This document shows, piece by piece, positions 56,822-64,000 of a DNA stretch of 64,000 bases (its first letter is position 1; every line of letters begins with the position of its first letter). A program made the translations under genes and the position numbers. The DNA comes from Ctena decussata (Eukaryota; Mollusca; Bivalvia; Lucinida; Lucinidae). The notes beneath the pieces were generated by a model, which had not been told where the DNA came from, made no database searches, and saw nothing but the letters and a program-made list of their open reading frames with translations. The DNA lies in the NCBI GenBank assembly GCA_963989385.1, contig OZ022506.1:67901434-67965433 (forward strand), written 5' to 3'.

Positions 56822-59485
56822 TTAAAAAAAAGGTATGTGACAAAGAATTTTATATATCCAACTGGAGCTAGTCTAAACGATCTGCTTCGGCGTTAGTTAT
56901 TTTTCAGACAACTTTTTTTTATTTCCGAATGCAATCTTATAAAATACAGCGCAGAGAATGCGTTCTAGTGAGTACTTTAATTTCGTTGAAAACATTATTT
57001 GAGTTTCTATAATGTTCACTTCATCAGGGGTGTGAGAGGACCATTCTGGTGTGCTAGCTTGATATCTTCTCATGGGTTCATTCTAAAGTGGTACTACCCT
57101 TTGGTGGCAGAAGAATGTTTACTGTTGATATTGACCCTTTCATACGAAATTTTTATTCACATCTTTAATCACGTGCAATTGCCAAGTTTTTCAAAATTTG
57201 CTTACATGTATCATTTTCAGAAATAGAACGATTCGATTTGTGTAAATCCAGTGCTCGGTATAAATCAATGAATATTTACTGAATATGACGTAGGACTGGG
57301 AATACTGAAATTTCAACTTCTGTGCTACATCATATTCAGTAAAAACTTAAGGTGGACGAATATGCAACAACTCTGTTCTTGCTTGTTTAAAAAACAAAAC
57401 AGAGTTATTATTCATCATCAAACCGATTGACTGTGGAGTATATACAGTTATAATACACACCAACAATGTCTACCGTAAAGATCCTAAGTTTTCGGGCACA
57501 TAGGTCTGTACAAACAGTGGAGACCGAGATCAGACTGTTCCTTAGGAACCAGAATGATCAAAATCTTCAGTTTCCATTCAATCTGCACATTTTTGTCGAC
57601 ATTATTCTATGGTAGAACCAAATTACAGGAAAATAAATAATAGGGCAAGGACCGGCTGTGCTTGCAGCAGGTGCAGAATTTGGGCAGTCTGTTTTGGGGA
57701 TATTTTGAACTTAAACATTGTTTTTCTAGGAAACGAAACGGTGAAATGTTTTTTTTTTATCTTTTTTTTTTATTCTTTAACATACGATGTACGTTTTACT
57801 TAAATAATATGCATAAGCATGCCCCATCGATTGAATATATTTTTCATGACGTTTTTCATGAAATTCAATTTTCTTGCATCTTTTTAAAGAATGTAAAAAT
57901 ATACTTTTAACAAGAAAACTGCAATTTTTTGTTATCAATTTGTTTCAAATATCTTATATTACAGATTATATGATTTGCTGAAATGTGAGTTCGTTCATGT
58001 GCTAGAGATATGAATTTTAATGGAAAATGTGTAAAAAAAAAGTATGTAGAAATACAAAATATTTTTTTTTAGGAAAACAAAACGGTGAAAATTGTTTTGT
58101 TTTTTTTCTTACCCAAATGTTTTATAGCTCTTTGGGTTATTTAGACGGTATAATGGTTTGAATACCCCGCCAATATTTCTATTCAGTATTCGTCTACCTT
58201 AAAATGTCATTATGAAACGTTGCTTCTCATTGGCTAATGTCTGGTTTAACGTTGCTGAAAGTGCTTGCCTTGAGTGCAATCCAGTACACTTTAAAAGATG
58301 AAAATGCGAAAAAGTGCATTAAAATGGGGACAACTGAGTAACTGTATTGAACATTGTCATTTAGGGAGACAAATCGGCATTTTCAGGGTCGCAAATTGTG
58401 TTTTATGGCTCCGCTAACGCGTCGCCGTTAAACGAAATTTCCGACCATAAAAACCAACGATTTAGTTCCCCAAATGACATTTTTCAATAGAGTTATCCCC
58501 TAATTCACGCGCCTCCTTTGACCCAGGGAAGATCAACTCAAGGACAGGGGTAGATTGGTTGGTAGGTCGGTTAGTTGGTTGGTTTAACAACTCTTTGAGA
58601 CAGTATTTTAGGCTATGTCGAGGCAATTCCCAGAGAAATAATCACAACAAAATCTGTATTTTGTGCCTGTCTATCAAAGGACAAGGTGCGCTAGTGTATT
58701 GCTAGCGGCCTAAAATTTCGGGAAAAATGAAACTCGACACAGCAAATTACCACCACCGTCTCTGAACGTAACAACATAAGGACTATCGCGTGCGCACACA
58801 AAAATTACGTCATGACGTTACGTGACGTCATTTTACAATGTCAAAGACGCTATTTTTGCTGGTTTTTGCAAGAAAAAGAAAAAATTCAGGTACGTTTTGC
58901 AAAATAAAAATATGACCGCATGGCTGTACCAACTCGATTTTTTGTACAGATCGTTGAAAGAGAGTGACCGACAGATTGTCAAAAGGTCTCTTTGGTACAC
59001 GCATGCGATCATTCTTTAATTTTACTTTTTTCTGTCTGTAGCTGCTGTGAAATTGCAGGTTTAACCGTTTGTTTCTAGATCTACCATTTTAATCCATATT
59101 TGGTTCAAACCATGCCAAAAAATTATGAAAACATGTATATTGAACATCAGTTTTGTTGTTTTAGCATCATCATGTCTGAGGAATTTAATGAAAACAACAG
59201 CAACAGAAACGAGCAAAGAGCAAGGTGTCTTCATCAAATCCATATGTCGTGCCTGGAGCTGGCCAGTCAAGCCATCAAGTATCATTTCTCATCCTTTACT
59301 TGCCTCGTAAAAACGTTACTGAGTGTATATACGAAGCGAACGCGGTATTCGTAAACACCAAAAGCTAAAAGCTTTACAGATATCGTGACCAGACTGCATA
59401 ATGAACACAACGGTGATACTTCATGTGTGCATGTACATGTACCATTATTTTAAGCTAGTGTGTTTTGAGTGGATAGATGGATGAT
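56822..59485. other. No gene seen
   Basis: A hairpin at 57273-57343 (TTTACTGAATATGACGTAG / CTACATCATATTCAGTAAA). Repeat family C module 1 at 58555-58640. Poly-T tracts with a repeated context AACGGTGAAA at ~57738 and ~58083. Frames at 57609-57910 read through T-rich DNA. Confidence 0.5.
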
Positions 59486-59489
59486 TTGC

Positions 59490-59665
59490 GATTTTACGTT
59501 CCTTTCAACGGTATTGCAGTCATATTAGAACAGTGGTAGGGTGATAACGAAAGCTGAGTGCAGAGGAATCTCGCTTATGATAGGAAATATTTCCGCCTCC
59601 AGCAGGGCTCAAACCCGGGACTGCTAGATCAGTAGGCCAGCGCTTAACCTAGCTACCGGGTCTCC
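59490..59665 (-). repeat. tRNA-derived SINE, minus strand
   Basis: On the minus strand a head GTAGCTAGGTTAAGCGCTGG and GTCCCGGGTTTGAGCCCTGC (B box) is followed by the shared body (CACCCTACCACTGTTCTAAT) and tail. An A31 run lies at 59718-59748 on the plus strand, outside the head end, and so is not this SINE's tail. Confidence 0.75.
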
Positions 59666-59716
59666 TCTGAGAGAATGAGCGAGTTGGGGGCGAGGGAGAT
59701 GGGGGAGTTGGCAAAA

Positions 59717-59751
<35 letters not shown>

Positions 59752-60154
59752 AGAGGAGCGAGAGAGATGGAGATCGGCTTTGAAGTTTTTATAGCTCTAT
59801 GCACAACGCGAATCTTTGAGGCTGAAAATAACTTCGCGAATTTGATTGGCATCGCGTGAAAATGGACCTTAAAAGCTGGATACACAGAAATAAGACTGCG
59901 CTTTTGTGCAAACTGGTCAGAATATTTAGTTGTCGCAAGATTCAACGACCATTTATTCAAAAAGAGAACGCACTGCCCAAATTGCGCGGATGCGCAGGCT
60001 AATCAGGTTATTTCCACTTTGTACATGCAGTGAGATTTATTTTCATACGATAAAATTTATTAGGTTTGAAAGAAGTCAGTGCATCTCGGTATCAAAAATT
60101 GCCCACATAACCATTAGCTTTTGCAGCATTTGTATAATAAATGATTCGTTTAGA

Positions 60155-60285
60155 CAGAGATATTATCCAGAGGTCGTCGAATTCAGAACCATGCCGTCTA
60201 ATCTAAGGCGTTGTGTCATCCCCGTCATCATGCGCCCATTCAACCATCGACTTGATATGACTTAAAACTGTTGAAGTGTTTAGGA
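60155..60285 (+). repeat. SINE body fragment
   Basis: CCATCGACTTGATATGACTT and AAACTGTTGAAGTGTTTAGG match the body and tail near 12130-12170. The head is degraded. Confidence 0.55.
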
Positions 60286-60812
60286 CGAAACAATTTATTT
60301 ATCCAATCATCCATCTGTTGAATTATGACCGGATTTATAGTATAAGTTCGGCGACGTTGTTTCTGTTGTTGTTTACTGTCTGAATCCGCCATATGACTGG
60401 CGTCGAGTGAAAAGGTACCTGATAGCACGCACAGACAGAATAGATTCAGATCATCAGATCAACCTGTCGCAAATCTGCGTATCTCTAAGAATACTCGGGA
60501 ATCTAAAAGTTGATAAGTGCAAACAGATACGTAAGTACAGATGCGCACGCTAATCCATTGGTCGCAAATCGCCTAGTATCCGTTTTCACTCGGCGCAAAC
60601 AGAAACAAAATATATGAACACTGTGTCTACAGAAGGCACTTTGTAAGAAACTGGAAATTATTCGTGATTTAAATATTCGCGGTTTCTAAGCGACCGCGAA
60701 TTACGCGAAAAATGGAACACCGCGAGAATTACCTTATATACGTATATCTTAGCTGTAGATGGAAGGCAGTGTTTAGTGATGGGTGAGGACGGTTTTGTTA
60801 GATCTTTGGGAA

Positions 60813-60935
60813 GCATATATCGTGGCCCCTTATCTGAGCCGCCTCGACGAGGCAGTTCGGATGAGGGGCTACAATCTATGTTTTCCATGGAAAGTGGAGA
60901 ACATAGCCCCTAATTGATGTCAGGTAGCCCCCAAT
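60813..60935. repeat. Hairpin family B copy
   Basis: GTGGCCCCTTATCTGAGCCG with CCTCGACGAGGCAGTTCGGA and TGAGGGGCTACAATCTATG. The same layout as 15720-15770, with a changed stem. Confidence 0.65.
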
Positions 60936-61305
60936 TGTTTTCAACGACTCTCTCTTGTCTGGACCACCCATATACTTTTATTTTAAGGAAAGTTGTTTAA
61001 ATTAGTGTATGTTGTACAGATGAAATAGTTGTAATTTTATTAAGTTTAAACATATTTATTTTATCATAAATTGTACATGATTACAATATAAGCATGATAC
61101 AAACAATGGGATGAGAACGAAAGCATAAATGCTTATTTAGTTCTTCTCCTGAAAATATAATTTTATTTAAGAATTGCATGGTACTGCTTATGATCATGCA
61201 TCATTATTAATCTATATCTATGTATATTTATGTACCTTGATTACGATGGTAATACCAATTTCCCTACCTGTGCTTTCAACCAAGCCAGTCAATTACCATA
61301 CATGC

Positions 61306-61357
61306 AAAAGTGGCTGTCGACCGAGACAATCGACAACAGTATCAGCTCGGTCGATAG
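61306..61357. repeat. GTCGACCGAG hairpin
   Basis: TGGCTGTCGACCGAG pairs with CTCGGTCGATAGCCA. CTCGGTCGACAACT recurs at 61410 and AGCGGTCGACAGC at 61765, on either side of the next MITE. Confidence 0.75.
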
Positions 61358-61435
61358 CCATTTACAAAAGTATCACTTACTGTTGTTGGTAATGGTTACC
61401 ACTGAATTCTCGGTCGACAACTATTTTGTATAGTA

Positions 61436-61757
61436 CACTGTAAAAAATTTCCGTAGATTTTACGGTAGAATAACTGGCAACCAGCTGCCAGTCCTTTTAC
61501 CGTTATTTTTATGGGCGTTTGCCTGTAAGACATTGTTGGAAATCACGATATGGGAGTGTTATGTTAATTGGCCGCACTCGAAAATAACTTGATATTGTTG
61601 AAGGGCTATCTGATCAAAACAACACCTGTTTTATTCTGTCCTACTCTGCTTGATGATTCCTGCAATTTTTACGGGCGCCCGTAAAAATAACGGGAAAAGG
61701 ACTGGCAGCTGGTTTCCAGCTATTCTACCGTAAAATCTACAAAAAAAAATTACAGTG
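61436..61757. mobile_element. MITE family E, full length with TA flanks
   Basis: The ends CACTGTAAAAAATTTCCGTA and AAAAAAAAATTACAGTG are bounded by TA on both sides (61434-61435, 61758-61759). Inner arms as in the 39100 copy. TA flanks suggest mobilisation by a Tc1/mariner-type transposase. Confidence 0.92.
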
Positions 61758-61837
61758 TACCGTAGCGGTCGACAGCATAGGTAGCAAAATTGTTAATACC
61801 ACCATGATGATGAGACCAAAATAAACTTATAAACATA

Positions 61838-61870
61838 ATGATAATAATCATAATAATAATAATGATAACA
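61838..61870. repeat. (AAT)n-like microsatellite
   Basis: AATGATAATAATCATAATAATAATAATGATAA, imperfect. Confidence 0.85.
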
Positions 61871-62164
61871 AATCTGGAATATTGCTTTCACCATTTGAAC
61901 TCGTATTGCTTTGTGACATACTTGGTCATAATAGCGAATTCAAATTGGTTTGCGTACTCATGCATTTCGCTTAGAGTCTTCGTTCATCTCTCTGCCAAGC
62001 CTGCTGATTGATCATGGGAACCGCAAAGGGCTGGTCAGACTACTTGAATTTGCAAGCTGACTTGAGTTCGCAATGCCTCTTACTGGAATTTCCATTAGTT
62101 CATACAGATTTAGTGGCGGGGGTTATATAGTTTCTTTGGCAAACATTGTTCGTTGACACGGAGC

Positions 62165-62317
62165 AAAAAAGTGCGACACAGACTCTCTGTAACATTAACT
62201 TTTTTAACGTTTCTACTTTCGCTTTCATGAAACGTGAATATGCTTTTTTAACGTTTGAAACAGGTTAAAACAACCCGCACACCAACAATCAGTGTGTTTA
62301 CCCATGAAGTATCAATA

Positions 62318-62370
<53 letters not shown>

Positions 62371-62672
62371 TATACACTATAGAAAATACTGTAGATTTTA
62401 CGGTAGAATAACTGGAAACCGGCTGCCAGTCCTTTTCCCGTTATTTTTACGGGTTTTTGCCTGTAAGACATTGTTGGAAATCACGAAATGGAAGTTTTAT
62501 GTTAACTTGGCGCAATCAAAAAAAAGTGCGACACAGACTCTCTGTAACATTAACTTTTTTAACGTTTCTACTTTCGCTTTCATGAAACGTGAATATGCTT
62601 TTTTAACGTTTGAAACAGGTTAAAACAACCCCCACACCAACAACCAGTGTGTTTACCCATGAAGTATCAATA

Positions 62673-62709
<37 letters not shown>

Positions 62710-62859
62710 TATACACTATAGAAAATACTGTAGATTTTACGGTAGAATAACTGGAAACCGGCTGCCAGTCCTTTTCCCGTTATTTTTACGGGTTTTTGCC
62801 TGTAAGACATTGTTGGAAATCACGAAATGGAAGTTTTATGTTAACTTGGCGCAATCAAA
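62165..62859. repeat. Recent ~350-bp tandem duplication
   Basis: 62165-62520 and 62521-62859 are nearly identical. Each has GTGCGACACAGACTCTCTGT, a (CT)n run (62321-62366 and 62675-62705) and the left part of a family E MITE up to GGCGCAATCAAA. They differ in CT length and a couple of bases (CCCGCACACC against CCCCCACACC; CAATCAG against CAACCAG). The long frame at 62255-62623 spans the CT run and is not a gene. Confidence 0.95.
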
Positions 62860-63019
62860 AATAACTTTGTATTGTTGAAAGGCTATCTAACCAAAACGAC
62901 ATCTGCTCTTTTCTGTCCCACTCTGCTTGATGATTCCTGCAATTTAAAATAACGGTAAAAGGACTGGCAGCTGGTTGCCAGTTATTTTACCGTAAAATCT
63001 ACCGTTTATTTTTGCAGTG
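62714..63019. mobile_element. MITE family E with TA flanks
   Basis: CACTATAGAAAATACTGTAG at the left and GTTTATTTTTGCAGTG at the right, flanked by TA. The first copy of the duplication (from 62375) has only the left half of the same element. Confidence 0.9.
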
Positions 63020-63296
63020 TACGTATTAGTTTTTCATTTAGTGCACATTTTTATACAGATGTGGTCAGTGTCTGCACTGCTTGCCCAGTGCTTGCAGTGA
63101 ACTTTGTAATTAATGCAAGTTGTATATCTTCTAATTTATCCGATAATTTTATGCACTTGGTATTTGGACACAAAATGTAACCAGACAATATGGAATTTGA
63201 ACGTGCCTCTCTGATCCGGGTCTGCTATGCTTGTCAGCTGACTGTCCAGACAGCGGCTGTGTCTTGCTGTCCATCCTTGTGTTAGAAACGTCTATA

Positions 63297-63468
63297 CACT
63301 GTAAAACATTCTGTAGATTTTACGGTAGAATAACTGGAAACCTTTTCCGTTATTTTTATGGGCGTTTGCCTGTAAGACATTTTTACGGGCGCCCGTAAAA
63401 ATAACGGTAAAAGGACTTGCAGCTGGTTGACAGTTATTTTACCGTAAAATCTACGGATTTTTACAGTA
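63297..63468. mobile_element. MITE family E, internally deleted
   Basis: CACTGTAAAACATTCTGTAG and the right end CGTAAAATCTACGGATTTTT..ACAGT enclose only the two arms, with most of the middle lost. Confidence 0.88.
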
Positions 63469-64000
63469 TATGCAGTAACTTATTGTACTTTATTTGCAAC
63501 AGAAACCCAAAAGAAGCTTTTCTTGTCAAATAATCTGATCCTAGTCTGTAAAGTTTGCATATTATCTGGTTAAACACTGGAAGTCCTGATCAAGCTGCTG
63601 TCATGATTATTCGAATTCCATATGTTTCCCTAGTGCAGAGCAAGTGTGTTATTCTTTGCTGTTACATTTAAGCCATATCGCACATACGAGATTTTATAGC
63701 TGCGTTCGCATGGCCAGACACGCATGTGCAAACTGTTCACTGTTAAGAATTCAAAATTACAAATTATGCTTAACAGTAAAATGCATGCCCTGACTGGCCG
63801 TGCATGTAAGCAGGCTGGCCTAGGTATGCGTAGTCTGCATGTCTCGTAAGATTATTTTTAGCGACGCGGCTCATTTGTATCTGAATTATTTGTTCATGAA
63901 GTTTATCCTTATTAAAGTGAAATATGTATATATACTGAAAGGATTTAAAAACTTCCACTTTTTATTGCTGGCTGCTGATCTGTTCACTCATGACAGTGAT
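63469..64000. other. No gene seen
   Basis: A GCGACGCGGCTCATTTG fragment at ~63860 is the right tip of a family A or D MITE. Nothing else recognised. Confidence 0.5.

Noticed and set aside
59649..59960. Frame with a phenylalanine run
   Set aside because: Reads through the A31 tract and a SINE.
62255..62623. 122-codon frame with an SLSLSL run
   Set aside because: Produced by the (CT)n microsatellite and the tandem duplication.

Overview
This is eukaryotic nuclear DNA: AT-rich, intron-rich and full of small mobile elements. The repeats point to a marine bivalve mollusc, probably a heterodont clam. They include foldback MITEs with TGAGCCGCG..CGCGGCTCA ends, CACTGTAAA..TTTACAGTG MITEs, tRNA-derived SINEs ending in GGGCGTAAAATCGTG-like tails, and 'GTCCGTCCGTCC' and 'AAGGGCCATAACTCTG' repeats. 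The organism call rests on my recollection of those families, not on a search. A 23-base run of N at 5931-5953 marks an assembly gap.

Layout. (1) 0.5-8.8 kb is mostly repeats: a possible coiled-coil exon, a 36-bp minisatellite, palindromic MITEs, a degenerate ~180-bp tandem array running into the gap, and a 1.86-kb element with inverted ends. (2) 10.5-11.9 kb holds the last two coding exons of an unrecognised plus-strand gene. (3) 12.5-25.6 kb holds, on the minus strand, exons of a SWIM zinc-finger plus YqaJ-type nuclease gene. Its start exon runs in frame into a 33-bp coding-length minisatellite. A frameshifted DDE transposase lies on the opposite strand inside one of its introns. This pairing recalls the two-gene ISL2EU/IS4EU class of DNA transposons. 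(4) 27.4-31.4 kb is the best gene in the window: five exons, plus strand, 455 codons, all splice phases consistent, encoding a cysteine-rich protein of unknown function placed head-to-head with the nuclease gene. (5) 34-44.6 kb is a repeat field with a MULE-like element with a 9-bp target duplication, a three-level nest of transposons, and several near-perfect palindromes. (6) 45.1-56.8 kb is a four-exon plus-strand gene for a small glycine-zipper membrane protein. Its ~10-kb second intron carries a decayed Tc1 transposon, a decayed Jockey-like retrotransposon and a large foldback. (7) 57-64 kb is repeats only: SINEs, microsatellites, a cluster of CACTG MITEs and a recent ~350-bp tandem duplication.

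The candidate for an unusual system is the 12.5-31.4 kb block. It combines the SWIM-YqaJ nuclease, the antisense intron-nested transposase, the coding minisatellite in the nuclease's first exon, and the cysteine-rich gene facing it. Most other open frames in the window are chance frames inside palindromes, microsatellites and MITEs.
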